Shown piece by piece: positions 36,701-49,198 of a stretch of DNA of 64,000 bases. The notes below the pieces were generated by a model. The model saw only the letters and a list, made by a program, of their open reading frames with translations, searched no databases and had not been told where the DNA came from. A program made the translations under genes and the position numbers. Each line of letters starts with the position of its first letter. Position 1 is the stretch's first letter. Source of the DNA: Theobroma cacao (lineage: Eukaryota > Streptophyta > Magnoliopsida > Malvales > Malvaceae); the NCBI RefSeq assembly GCF_000208745.1, contig NC_030850.1:6242684-6306683 (forward strand), written 5' to 3'.

Positions 36701-39275
36701 GTTTTTTAGCTTGTACCTTATAATTAATCTCATTAGTTGTTTATTTATTTGTTAAAATAGTTTTATTTAAGATGTTAAACATATACTTGTGATAATAACT
36801 TTGAGTTTTTGTTCATTTTCCATTGATATTTTAAACTTATTGAAAGTGACGATTATTTGACGTTTCATTTTACCATATTATATGCTAAAATTTTCAAGTA
36901 AAATTTGAATAATTTAATTATATGATTTAATTTTATAAGATAAATAACCTTAAACTTAATATCTTTTGTCATCCCAACATGAATCCAAGGGTTTTCTTAA
37001 TTATCTTTTTGTTCATTAATTTTTAATATAATAACAATCATTATTCACGTTTATGGAAATTTACAATTAATAATGGAATTTCACACATATTAACTATGTT
37101 GATCCTATTGGTAATAAGTAATGAACCATCTAAAATACCCATGCTTATAGCACGAAATACAAGACAAAATTTGACTAAGTATCGTATTTTGAGGAAAACA
37201 GAAGCACGTGAGGGCCTACTAATTTCAAAGGAAATCTTACGAATTTCATTTAACCCCATACATTTATTTATTTGTAAAGTAATGTTTTAACTCACTCCCT
37301 CCCAAAAACGGGATTAAGGAATTAATTAAATGAAGACTATAATAAATTAAAAATCAAGTCATGAAAAGATGGGTCCTTAGTCCTTTACCTCCTAAGGGGC
37401 AGAGCTTAGACTAGACAGGGACCTTCCTCGAATATGCACCCCCCGGGAGGTCGTCCACCACGTGCTCCCTCGTGATCCGCACGTTCAAACCCTTATTTCA
37501 AGGACTTACCCTAATTTTTATTTTAAAAAAATGATTTGTATATTAACGCACCCATACATTGTTATTATATATAATAATGATAAATTTTGGACCTACTAGT
37601 TTACGACAAACTCATAGGAAGTCTTGATTACTAATTTTGAGATTTTGATATCTAGCATGGTTTAAATTCTAGAGAACAACTCTCTTTGGAGTGTCTTTCA
37701 TATTTCTTCTCCCAATTCATTGAATTAATTAGAGAAATTGGGAGTCAAGAGAAAGCTAGCATTCTTACCTTAATCAATTTATACTTCTTTTGTCTTGTAT
37801 ATGTTCCTTATTAATTTAAGTTGTAATTGTAGGTAGCAGTAAATAATTTCCATTAGGCATCCAAAAAAAAGAACTAGTTGAAGTAAATTAAGATTAAAAT
37901 CTTGTCGAGTAAATCGAGCGCGTGAATAAAGAGAACAATGGAGTGCAATGAGGAAGCTGTTGAGAAACGTAACCGAATACAAAAAAGGGATGAGATCAGG
38001 GCCGTCGCTTTGATTAGAGTGTGGTATCATCGGCGTTATCCAGAGGGGAAGGGGGGGGTGTTGAGTGGGGACCAACGCCTGGGTAAGCGCACGTGGACAG
38101 ATCCACCCACTGACTTTGCTTTGCTTCGCTGAGAGAGAAAGAGGTTTTGTTCAATTATTTCTTCTGCCCCACTTGCCCCCATACATTGCCCCAACGTTGT
38201 CTGCTGCCCGAGACTTATCCGGTCAGCTTCCCACGTGTGTTGATCGAGCCAATTTTTTGTTGATACTTGCCACATTGGAGAACTAGACCTATTTTCTTTC
38301 TTAAAAAAAATTGTGTTCTTTATGAAATAATTAGTGTGGAATCCTCTCTTTGCACCACGTTAATTATTTTGGATTATTGTAATTATTCTTTTTTATTAAT
38401 AAGTAATTATGAGTTTATGTTGCATTATAATTTATCTAAGCTAAAAATTCTTTAAAATTATAAAAGTTCCTATAATTCTTATATGCCTATAATTTTAATC
38501 TGCTTTTAGACAAGTCAAAATTATAATTTTGTTCGCTCAAAGGTTAAAAAAAATTATATTATCTTTTGTTAAATTAAAAAATCAAAGTTACATGAGTTAC
38601 ACTAATTAATAGGTAAATTATCAATAATATTTTTATAGTACACTAAATGTATTTATTTTAATTTATATTTATTGTATTAGATTACTAGATATATTATATA
38701 AGTTAACTATATAGCATAAAAATTTTAACTCCAATATCTTAATATTAGATAAGACGCTTGGCCATCCTTCCCATCACCTTAAACCTTTATCTACACAATG
38801 ACCCAATAAGAGCTCAAAATCCATAAAGTACTTCACCAGCCCAAACTCCTTTCTCCTTCCAATCAATTCACCAAATGTTAACAAAAACAATAGAAACTTT
38901 AGTTCCAAAAAAATAAAACAATGAAAACTTTAAAAAACACTTAACAAGTAAATAGCAGGCCAAATCTCAACAAAAGTAGCCCTTTAAGAGATTGTTTAAA
39001 TAGAAGTAATAAATATTTTATACACCAATGGTATGATTTTAAAATTTTACAAATGATGCTATAACATCATCATATGTCTATTAAATTATTATATTATTTT
39101 AATAATTTATTTAAAACTACATATAACATAATTGGATATGTAACAACACTCTAATCTTACTTGTAGACTTAAACAATTCCATCGTCATAATAATTTATCT
39201 TTTATTGAGAGAAGGGAGGATTCGAATTTCATTCTTTGTATAAAAAGATCATACACTAATTATTGAATAAAATAC
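33758..39275. other. Intergenic sequence between WRKY13 and the second copia element
   Basis: Mostly AT-rich with no recognised gene. There are two GC-richer islands: 37379-37500 (contains CCCCCCGGGAGGTCG and CACGTG) and 38030-38280 (contains GCACGTGGAC and CCACGTGTG). The latter may be low-copy regulatory sequence. Confidence 0.45.
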
Positions 39276-39280
39276 TTGAA
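39276..39280. repeat. Target-site duplication TTGAA, left copy
   Basis: Identical to 44885-44889, flanking the plus-strand copia element. Confidence 0.92.
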
Positions 39281-39556
39281 TGTTATGAATATTTTTGTGA
39301 ATATCCATTTATTCAATCTATATCTAGATTTGATGTAAATTAGATTGGATTAGGATTTAATCCATCTAATCTCTAAGTGTTATCTTCATGTTGTAAATTC
39401 TATCAAGATAAGGGAGTTATTTGCCTATAAATAGGCCCCCTCAGTTCATTTGTAAACACACTTCAATAAGATCTATTTTCTCCTCCCTAAATATTTTCTT
39501 TCTTTAATTTTTTTTCAGTTATCATTATTTGTTCTTTTGAGTTATTTTTCATAACA
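39281..39556 (+). repeat. 5' LTR of the plus-strand copia element (276 bp)
   Basis: Near-identical to 44609-44884. TATAAATA at 39426-39433 is the likely element promoter. Confidence 0.95.
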
Positions 39557-39570
39557 CGTTATCAACACGA
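39557..39570 (+). other. Primer-binding site, probably for a tRNA-Ile half molecule
   Basis: CGTTATCAACACGA begins immediately after the LTR instead of the usual TGGTATCAGAGC. Its complement resembles the anticodon stem-loop of tRNA-Ile (anticodon IAU), not a tRNA 3' end. Confidence 0.5.
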
Positions 39571-39629
39571 TTCTCTAATCTCTCACACGCTTCACAGAGT
39601 CGAAGTTCAAATTTTCTTCAGCTATCACA

Positions 39630-40673
39630 ATGTCAAATCTTACAAAGCTTGAATTTGTGGCTCTTGATATTACCGGTAAGAACTATCTATCTTGAATTCT
39701 AGATGCTGAAATTCATTTAGATGTTATGGGTCTTGGAGACACAATCAAAGAAGCAAATAAAGCATCCAATCAAGATAAGGCAAAAGAAATAATTTTCCTT
39801 CGCCACCATCTTCATGAAGGATTAAAAATTGAGTATCTCACAATAAAAGATCCAGTCGATCTTTGGAAAAGTCTAAAGGAGAGATATGACCAGCAAAAAA
39901 TAGTAATTCTGTCAAAAGCTCGTTATGATTATATTCATCTGCGATTGCAAGATTTTAAAACTGTAAGTGAGTATAACTCAGCATTATACAAAATTAGTTA
40001 TAAATTAAAATTGTGTGGAGAAAAAGTGACTGATGCTGATTTGTTAGAAAAAATATTCTCTACTTTTCACGCCTCAAACATGCTCCTGCAGCAATAATAT
40101 CGTGAAAAGGCTTTAAGAAACACTCTAAACTAATTTCATGTCTCCTTGTGGCTGAAGAAAATAACGAGTTATTGATGAAAAATCATGAGTCTCGACCAAC
40201 TGGTTCTGCTCCATTCCCTGAAGTGAATGCGACATCATTTAGAAAATCTGACCGTGGTCGTGGTCGTAATCGTGGTCATAATCATGGTCGTGGAAAAGGT
40301 CGTCATAATTATCGTAGTCGTGGTGGTTACACAAATTATTATTCTAATAATAAGAATACCCACTAGAAGTGGATGAATAGTGAAGAGATACATGAAAAAG
40401 ATAAAGGTGGACAAAGTAAAAGGAATACAGAAACTGTTTGTTATCGATATGGCATGAAAGGCCATTAGTCACGTACTTATCGTACACCAAAACATCTTGT
40501 TGAACTTTATCAAGCATCACTAAAGGATAAAGGAAAAAATATCGAAACAAATTTTGTTGAAGATGATAGCCAAGTTAATATAACACACTTGGATGTTGCT
40601 GATTTTTTTGCTCACCCTGAAGGACGGATTGATCATTTGATTAGTGATGGAAATCCCAATAATGAAATTTCTT
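39630..40673 (+). pseudogene. Copia gag, broken
   Basis: Starts at ATG 39630 (MSNLTKLEFVALDITGK). A TGA (39693-39695) stands where the family has Trp. Readable gag continues as LGDTIKEANKASNQDKAK and WKSLKERYDQQK to about 40097, ending at TAA for Gln. A frame change follows, then an RG/H-rich basic stretch (about 40240-40330). The zinc knuckle (about 40437-40480) reads CYRYGMKGH-stop-SRTY: two zinc-ligand Cys codons are Tyr and the Trp is TAG, all explained by G-to-A changes. Confidence 0.88.
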
Positions 40674-40754
40674 AAATTATTTGTTGATGTGTTTTAGTAC
40701 AACTTTATTAAATTTCTTAAATTATTTGTTGATGTCTTTTAGTACAACTTTATT
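40665..40754. repeat. 45-bp tandem duplication inside the copia element
   Basis: AAATTTCTTAAATTATTTGT and the following sequence to GTACAACTTTATT at 40665 recur at 40710. It lies in the spacer between gag and the protease-like region. Confidence 0.88.
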
Positions 40755-40917
40755 AGGACCTTGGTATGTTTAGTACAATTCTATTAAGAAGTTATTGTGT
40801 TTTAATATGTCTATTAGGAAGATTTTTTTTTGTATTTTAATAACAAAGTTTATATTTAATGTTCTTTTATATAAGTTTCTTACTATATATATTTTAATTT
40901 TCTTGAAGAAAATATGG

Positions 40918-42112
40918 ATATTCATCTAGTTAAATCCAAGATCAATGATGAAGATATTTGTTTACAACGCACACTATATTTAAAGACAAGAAATAGTTTT
41001 CCCGCTTGACAATGGAAGAAGCTAATTTCAATACAATATCTGGCAGGTCAAAATTAATTTAAGGTTCTGGAAGAGCCAATATTTCATTACCTGGAGGAAC
41101 AAAGTTCATAATAAAAGATGCATTATTTTCTATAAGGTCTCAAAGATTCTTATTAAGTTTTAAAGATATACGTTTGAACGGATATCATATTGAGACAACA
41201 AATGAAAGAGGCACTGAATATCTTTATATTATATCTATTATATTAGGTAAAAAAATGTGTATTGAAAATATTACCCACTTTGTCCCCTAGAATGTACTAT
41301 ACAAAAATTAAAATGATTGAAGCTTATGTAAACCAGAAGTTTACTGATAATTTTAATGTTTGACATGACCGGTTAAGCCATCCCGGATCAATAATAATGC
41401 AAAAAATTATTGAAAATTCATGTGGTCATCCATTGAAAAACCAGAAGATTTTTCAATTTAATGAATTCTCATGTGCTGCATGCTCTCAAGGTAAATTAAT
41501 TATAAGACCATCACCAGCAAAAGTTGGGATTGAATCCCCTATTTTTTTGGAACGTATTCAGGGTGATATATGTGGACCCATACATCCATCATGTGGACCA
41601 TTCAGATATTTTATGATTTTAATTGATGCATCAACAAGATGTTCACATGTCTGCTTGTTATCAACTAGCAATTTGGCATTTACAAGATTACTTGCACAAA
41701 TAATTCGTATGCGAGCACATTTTCTGATTATGCAATCAAGACTATTCGCCTTGACAATGCTGGTGAATTTATGTCTCAAGCTTTTAATGAATATTGCATG
41801 TCTATTGGAATAAATATTGAATAATCTATTAGTCATGTTCATACACAAAATGGTCTAGCAGAATCGTTTATCAAACGCTTTAAACTGATTGCAAGGCCAT
41901 TACTTATGAAATCCAAACTCTCAATTTATGCTTGGGGACATGCCATTTTGCATGCAGCATCACATGTACGCATCAGGCCAACAAGTTATCATAAATTCTC
42001 CCTTATACAATTGGTTTATGGTCAGGAACCAAATATTTCTCATCTAAGAATATTTGGATGTGCGGTATATGTTCCAATTGCTCCACCACAACGCACAAAG
42101 ATAGGTCTTTAA
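40918..42112 (+). pseudogene. Copia protease remnant and integrase, frameshifted
   Basis: Near 40918 the frame reads DIHLVKSKINDEDICL, entering the protease region, which is badly decayed. Integrase has its zinc region (HDRLSHPG near 41364, CAACSQGK near 41480), Asp in QGDICGP, Asp in IRLDNAGEF and Glu in NGLAESFIKR. A 1-bp deletion near 41723 separates the first Asp block from the second. The frame later runs to QRTKIGL and stops at TAA for Gln (42110-42112). Confidence 0.85.
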
Positions 42113-42925
42113 AGGAGGTTAGGAATATATGTTGGATATGAATTTTCATATATAATTAAATATTTAGAACCCTCAATAGGAGATTTATTCACTGCAAGGT
42201 TTTCTAATTGTCATTTTGATGAAAAAAATTTTTCAACATTAGGGGAAGAAAATAAGTAGTTGGAAAAGAAAATATCTTGGAATACATTATCATTATTTAG
42301 TTTTGATCCTCGCACAAATTAATGTGAACAAGAAGTTCAAAAGATAATTCATTTGAAAAATATAGCAAATTAGTTGCCAAACGCATTTACTGACCTACAA
42401 AGAATAACTAAATCTCATATACCAGCTGCAAATGCTCCAATCATAATTGATGTAGGACAATCTATTGTTGCTAATGAGTCTAAGACACGTCAGAAGCGTG
42501 GAAGACCAATCGGTTCCAAAGATAAAAATTCTCGAAAAAGAAAAGAAGCAAATATTCAAGATGGTCAAGAAGAGGAAACAAAAACTCTAGAAGAGACCCC
42601 TGACATAATTTCAGAAGAAATTCAGGTACCTGAAATTAGTGAAAATGAAGAGATCTCAATAAATTATGTCATAACGGGAAAAAGATGAAACCGAAATGAA
42701 ATAAACGTCGACGATATTTTTGCATATAATGTAGCGCTTAACATTATAAAAGAAAATGAGGATCTTGAATCTACATCTGTTGAAGAATGTAGATATAGAA
42801 ATGATTAGCCAATGTAGAAAGACACAATCAAAGTGGAATTAAATTTACTTGCAAAACGTGAAGTTTTTGGACCTGTAGTCCGTACACCAAATGGCGTAAA
42901 ACTAGTGGAATATAAATAGGTATTT
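42113..42925 (+). pseudogene. Copia integrase C-terminal region and pol linker, with stops
   Basis: Reads RRLGIYVGYEFSYIIKYLEP, then the linker KRGRPIGSKDKNSRKRKEAN (about 42497-42556), a basic stretch typical of this copia group. Stops interrupt at positions where Gln (TAG/TAA) or Trp (TGA, TAG) is expected, including near 42258, 42320, 42370, 42686 and two close together near 42808-42819. Confidence 0.8.
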
Positions 42926-43798
42926 ATGCGAAAACGAAATGAGAAAGATGAGATTGTGAGATATAAAGCACGGCTTGTCGCACAAGGTTTTACCCAAAAG
43001 CCTTGTATTGATTATAAAGAGACATATTCTTCTGTGGTGGATGCAATTACATTTCGATATTTAATTAGTTTGGCAATACATGAAAAACTTGAAATGCGTT
43101 TGATGGATGTAGTTACAACCTATTTATACGGCTCACTTGATAATGATATCTATATGAAAATCCCTAACGGATTTAAGTTACCTGAAGCACAAAATTTGAA
43201 GTCTCGAGAAATTTATTCAATCAAATTAAATAAATCTTTATACGGATTAAAACAATCCGAACGCATGTGGTATAATCACCTTAGTGAATATTTATCAAAA
43301 GAAGGCTATAAAAATGATCCTATATGCCCATGTGTTTTTATAAAGAGATTCGGATCTGAATTTGTGATAATTGCTGTTTATGTTGATGATCTAAACATTA
43401 TTGAAACTCCTGAAGAGTTATCAAAAACTGTGGATTATTTAAGGAAAGAATTTGAGATGAAAGACCTTGAAAAAACAAAGTTTTGTTTGGGTCTTCAGAT
43501 TGAACACTTGACAAATGGCATTTTTGTTCATCAATCTAATTATATAATGAAAGTGCTAAAACGATTTTACACGGACAAAGCACATCCATTGAGTTCACCA
43601 ATGGTTGTAAGATCATTAGATGTGAAAAAAGACCCTTTCCGACCTCTTGAGGATAATGAAGAACTTTTTGGTCCTGAAGTACCATATCTTAGTGCAATTG
43701 GAGCATTAATGTATCTTGTTAGCAATACACGACCTGATATTTCATTTGCTGTGAATTTATTAGCAAGATATAGTTTTTCTACAACTCGAAGACATTGA
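42926..43798 (+). pseudogene. Copia reverse transcriptase (open for 290 codons)
   Basis: Conserved blocks are visible: YKARLVAQGFTQKPCIDYKE, LMDVVTTYLYGSL, SLYGLKQSERMWY and the catalytic motif AVYVDDLNII, followed by YLVSNTRPDISFAVNLLARY. It is preceded by a TAG for the Trp expected in YKWVF and ended by a TGA for the Trp expected in RRHWNG, so the frame is a fragment of one polyprotein rather than a gene. Confidence 0.92.
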
Positions 43799-44380
43799 AA
43801 TGGAATTAAACATATATTTCGATATCTTCGAGGAACAATGGATATGGACTTATATTATTCAAATGCATTAAAATCAGATTTAATTGGTTATGCAGATGCA
43901 GGATATTTATCATATCCACATAAAGCTCGATCCCAGACAGGTTATTTATTCACATATGGAGGTATGGCTATTTCATGGCGTTCTGTAAAGCAAATTATAG
44001 TTGCTACTTCTTCTAATCATGTAGAAATTTTAGCAATTCATGAGGCAAGTCGTGAATGTGTCTGGTTAAGATCTGTAACTCAACATATTCGAGAAATGTG
44101 TGGTTTGTCAACCAAGAAAGAAATTCCAACAACATTATATAAGGATAATACTGCTTGCATAGTACAGTTAAAAGAAAGATACATTAAAGGTGATCGAACA
44201 AAACATATTTCGTTAAAATTTTTCTTTACTCATGACCTTCAAGAAAAATGTGATATTAGTGTTCAACAAATTCGTTCAAGTGACAATCTAGCAGATTTGT
44301 TTACTAAAGCCCTTCCTACTACAACATTTGAAAAGTTGATACAAAAGATTGAGATACGCCATTTTAAAGATCTTAAATAA
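43799..44380 (+). pseudogene. Copia RNase H (open for 180 codons)
   Basis: Contains LIGYADAGYL, SSNHVEILAIHEASRECVW, TLYKDNTACI, GDRTKHISLKFFFTHDL and SDNLADLFTKALP. The Asp, Glu and Asp of the RNase H core are present. It ends at the TAA at 44378-44380 in the expected place before the polypurine tract. Confidence 0.92.
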
Positions 44381-44599
44381 TGCAGTTGTCAGGAGGAGTA
44401 AAATACGCACTTTACTCTTTTCCTTCATCAAGGTTTTTCCTACTGGGTTTTTCTTGATAAGGTTTTTAATGAGGCAGTATTTCATAAGCGTATTCTTGAA
44501 AATAATTATGTATTCTTTTTCCTTCACTCAGATTTTTTCCCATGAGATTTTTTCTTTGTAAAGTTTTAACTAGGCATATTCTTTATACAATGAATATTC

Positions 44600-44608
44600 A
44601 AGGGGGAG
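44600..44608 (+). other. Polypurine tract of the plus-strand copia element
   Basis: AAGGGGGAG immediately before the 3' LTR. Confidence 0.88.
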
Positions 44609-44884
44609 TGTTATGAATATTTTTGTGAATATTCATTTATTCTATCTATATCTAGATTTGATGTGAATTAGATTGGATTAGGATTTAATCCATCTAATCT
44701 CTAGTATTATCTTCATCTTATAAATTCTATCAAGATAAGGGGATTATTTGCCTATAAATAGGCTTCCTCAATTCATTTGTAAACACACTTCAATAAGATC
44801 TCTTTTCTCCTCCCTAAATATTTTTTTTCTTTAATTGTTCTTTCAGTTATCATTATTTGTTCTTTTGAGTTATTTTTCATAACA
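44609..44884 (+). repeat. 3' LTR of the plus-strand copia element (276 bp)
   Basis: Partner of 39281-39556, with TATAAATA at 44753-44760. Around 15-17 differences between the two were counted by eye. Confidence 0.95.
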
Positions 44885-44889
44885 TTGAA
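44885..44889. repeat. Target-site duplication TTGAA, right copy
   Basis: Partner of 39276-39280. Confidence 0.92.
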
Positions 44890-47800
44890 TATATAATAAT
44901 CTATTTATAATTCTAATTGAAAATTACAAATCCAAACAATGCTTTTAAAAAAATAATTGGACTTATCAAACAACATTTTAAATTATATTATATTTATTTG
45001 AAGATATTTCAAAAGAAAAAAAAAAGAATAGGAGAATAAAAAAATGTCGGAAAAAACAAAAATCTCGTTTTCTTATTTTGTTTTGTTGCTCATTTTTTTT
45101 ATTCTATTATTTTCTTTCCTTTCTCTTATTTTTTAAAATTTTTCGTGCCTGCTTTTTCAAAATCTTCTCTTCTTTCATTTTGTCCCTTACTTTTCTATTT
45201 TAGGTAAAAGGATAAAAGTACCATTAAAACTTTAAATTCCTTTTATATCTGAAAATCAATATGTTATATAGATTGCACTAGGCAGTTCTTTTCAATTTTT
45301 ATTCACTTTGTTATTAGAAATAATATTTTCAAAGGAAAATTTCATTAGTTAAAACTTGAAACTCTACTTTGCATTCAAAGTCTCGATTTAAGTCTTAAAA
45401 TAAGATGGATAAAATTTGCAAAGAGGATAATTTTGTAAGATGAGAGGAAAGGTTACATCCCATGATATAACCCCAAAATCTTTTAGTACCAAAAAGGGTT
45501 AACATCATCAGAGAATGAATTTTCAACTTATTTCTTAAAATATAAACTTTAACTACTAAAATTAGAGGGATTCATGCAACAGTCAATTTTTGGTATTCCT
45601 GCTAATCATGGGTTGTCAATCAAAAACATTACCAAAGAAAAACAAAAAAAAAAAATGGCGTTTGCAAAGGCCCCACATGTCACCTGGCTGATCTCCAATC
45701 AAACATTGGTGATGGGTCAATTATGTTGTGTCTTCACTCTTGGCTATCTTCTCCATGGCCTAAGAAGTTTTGAGGGAATTAACTTTGTGTGTGTGGTTCA
45801 TTCCCTATTTCTTTTTCGCATAAGTCATGGCCTTATTCGAGTACCGTGTAAGGACAATTATTTTAAAAGGAAACGTAATTTGACAACTTTGATAATTTTG
45901 AAAGGGATTGGGGATAATGAATGTGAACTTTCATTAACATATATTTTCTTCTAAGGTCTTTTCTTCTTTTTCTTTTCTAAATGAATGGTTATTAGCTGCT
46001 TATTTAAAAAGTTGTTTGTACAAAAAAAAAAAAACACACAGAGAAGAACTATTATTTAATAAACATGTATATAAGACGATCTAATAATTAAAATTCAATA
46101 TTTCATAGTGAAAATCTTGAATTCAAATATTATAGTAAACAAAATAAAATTATATAAGACTGGAAAAAGGTTGCCTCTCCTTGCAAGTTCTTCTCTGGGG
46201 AAAAAAAAAATCTTACGTTAAATTAAACTTTATTAACACTGTCTTTCGTGTCTGTCTTGTCTCTTGATGAGCATCAAAGGGCAGTATACTATATATAATA
46301 GCGCAAGCGGGGTAGCGCCTTGTGGCTTGAGAAGAGTTTGGGTCCCTCTGGCATTAGCCTGCGCCACGTCAACATCTATTAACCGAACGATATAGACCGC
46401 AGACAGGGTGGGGTCCACTTTCTTGGAAAAGCCGAAATCCCATTAATAGGGAGCACTTCTTGGGCAATTTTTTTTATTTATAATTTTGCAAGTATGTTAA
46501 TTATAACAAAAAATTGTATAAAACTTTCATATTTGTAAACATAAATTCCACATCATATAAATTATAATTAATTAATTAGTAATATAATAATTATAAAATA
46601 AATTATATGCTATTTTCATCTGGATGGTAAACCAATTAAAGCAGAATCTAACCGCATTCCGAGGTGGATTTGGTCGTCTCTCCACTGGCGTGGATCCACT
46701 TCATCCGTGTTGGCACTTGCCATATCTGAAAAGATTGCCCCCCACACTTGAGATTAATATTCTAATTTACACAAATACTAATTTCATCCATTGGAAAAGA
46801 GTTTTGGTTGTTGATTAAGCTATGTTTCACTCACGACAAAACAGAAAGGAGATATTGCTTTGAATCTCTCAATTGGTTAACTTAATTAGTAGAGGAAAAA
46901 GACCTTATGCTACTACAATGTGTGCGTAGGAGTAAACGAGAGGAAACTAAAAGGAGTAAAGGGTTTAATCCATCGAATTTGTTTCAAATTACTTTTTCTT
47001 TGTTTTTTTTCAAAAAAAAAAAAAAGCAGACAAGAAAGAGGAAAAGCTTTGTTGGTAAATCGAAACCCTCACAAACCCCTTTTCAAAGCACAAGGGGCGT
47101 TTGCCTCCTATAGTTTGCATTTTCTATTAGGTTATCAATTAAAATCGTTATTGCAACTATTTGATGAGGTTTGAGGATTAAACCAAAACAATATAAAGGT
47201 TGAGGATCGAAATAAAACCAACGTAAAAAGGTAAGGAAAACGGAAGAAGTATATATGAAAAGTATGCTTCAAGTCTAAAACACAATTACTGCAAGTCTTT
47301 ATTTTTGTTTTATGGTTTTAGGAGTAAAAGAATCTAAAACATACCAAGGATCAAAAGAATCTAAACTAAACCACTTGCACGATGTGTAAAGCCATTTAAA
47401 TTAGACATATTCCACATATTTGTTAATGTAATAGTTGCTTTGTAAAAATTACATATTATAAACTAGAAATTTCAAGTAACGAGAAAAGGAAATTCATCTT
47501 ATATATTATTAATGCAGTTTTTAAACTTTATAAACAGCTTTAATTAAAATAAAATTATATATGTATCGAGTTATATAAATTAATATAATTCTTAAATAGA
47601 CATGGGGTAGCCTTCATAAATTTACTTATTGACTTGGAAAAGGTTCATAATAAATGCCACATAATTCCTTGAATTACAATAGTGGGAGTCCTTATCGCGT
47701 AAAACCCACAACCTGCAAATCAATAATGACGGAGTAACGTTGATGAGATTTTAAGGAATCATCATCAGACGGTGAAGAGATCACTTTAGAGGTCAATTTA

Positions 47801-48574
47801 GGGGTGGGACCAGAAGCAATTAGCATCGGATTATGGAAGGCGACGTTGTAGGGGAACCGAGCAGACAGAACCAGGTTGCCCGTTGGCCCACGTGTCGCCC
47901 ACCGTGCGCGTGTTTGCAATGAAAGCAATAGTCAGGATTGTTTTGAGGCTCTGAGCCACATGATTCCTTCACAGTTCGAGCCTCTTAAGTTCCCCAAATA
48001 AACCCAAACAGGAATTAATATAGTATTTTTTTTAGCAAACCTCCAAAAAATGAATAATTTCTTTTTTATTTGCTTTGTTTTGTATGCAACCAAGGAAGGC
48101 ATTATTTAACTTTATTGACTTTGGCATGGATCTTTACTAACTTTATGTTGTCAAGTTATGTAATTATTTTTTCAACACTTAACTTATTTTCAATAGAAAA
48201 CCTAGGGAAATTGATATAGGGCACACCATATTGTGTTATATCCTCCAAAAGTATATTACTTGTTTGGTCCTTTAACTTTTTGCATCTTTCTACTTTGGTT
48301 TCTATAATTCAAAAAACTACACCTCAATTATTAATGTTTTTTATTAACAACTAAGGAGTTGCTGGCTCAAATGCTTAATCTTAATATACGAGTAAACTAC
48401 ATAAAACAAATGGACTATTTATTTATTATGCTAATCATAATTAACAAAAACTAATGCTTCTTAATTAACTTTTTTAACATTCTTTAGCCTCAAATTAGAA
48501 GGGGAGGATATATTGCTTTGAATACCATTATTCTTTTACCCAAGTCCTATACAACTAAAGAGAGATTTTTACAT
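44890..48574. other. Intergenic sequence, no gene recognised
   Basis: AT-rich apart from GC-richer islands at 46220-46440 and 46640-46750 (GCCACGTCAAC, GGCGTGGATCCAC) and 47690-47960 (GGCCCACGTGTCGCC). These contain ACGT-core motifs and might be decayed promoter or low-copy sequence. The 45574-45954 open frame has no recognisable domain. Confidence 0.4.
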
Positions 48575-49025
48575 AATCCTTAAAAGCAAATTACATAATG
48601 TTCCAATAAGCTTCTAAATTATTCAAAAAATTTAAAATAAGTTCATATTTTTTTATTGTGTTTAGTTAATATCCTATATTACTAAAGATTGACTAATTAC
48701 CATTAGTCAAAATGCTATTGTTATTTTATATCCACATGACACTGATATGGTGTTAATGTGGATGATGAAAAATATCATATAGTCATGTTATTTTGTCAAA
48801 TTAACATGTCACATCATCATCGACTATGATATGTTAGTATGCTATATCAACATCATGCGATATAGAATGACAAATGATATTTTAACTAAATCAATCATGA
48901 CTCATAAAGATTTATTTGACTCAAAATAAAAGTATAATAGCTTATTTGATTCAAAATAAAAATATAAACACTTAGTTAAATGTAATAAAAATATAAAAAT
49001 TTATTTAAATTTTTTGAATATTACG
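48575..49025. mobile_element. AT-rich foldback element (MITE-like), copy 4 of 5
   Basis: Left end ATTCAAAAAATTTAAAATAA is mirrored by right end TTATTTAAATTTTTTGAAT. The inner motif TATTGTTATTTTATA is mirrored by GATATAGAATGACAAATG. Ends are approximate. Confidence 0.68.
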
Positions 49026-49198
49026 TCAAAGCAAATATCACGTTTTGTTTGCTAAAAAGGAGAGTGGCAGAAGCAATTAAGAAATTAAGAAGGAATGAGA
49101 GAAAGAGAAAAAGGAAAAGCTGTTTAGGCCCTTTCGTAGGTGAGAGAGGTTTCTACTAGTTGGGCTTTTTATTATTATTGTTTCTTATTTCTCTCAGG

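Larger units (their letters stand above)
39281..44884 (+). mobile_element. Ty1/copia LTR retrotransposon, full length, decayed
   Basis: A 5604-bp element with 276-bp LTRs (TGTTATG to CATAACA), 5-bp duplication TTGAA, a primer site directly after the 5' LTR, a polypurine tract before the 3' LTR, and gag, protease, integrase, reverse transcriptase and RNase H in copia order. The LTRs differ at roughly 6% of positions by eye, so insertion is not very recent. Many in-frame stops and at least two frameshifts disable it. Confidence 0.95.

Noticed and set aside
45574..45954. 126-codon plus-strand open frame
   Set aside because: No domain, signal peptide or splice context is convincing, and base composition matches the intergenic surroundings.
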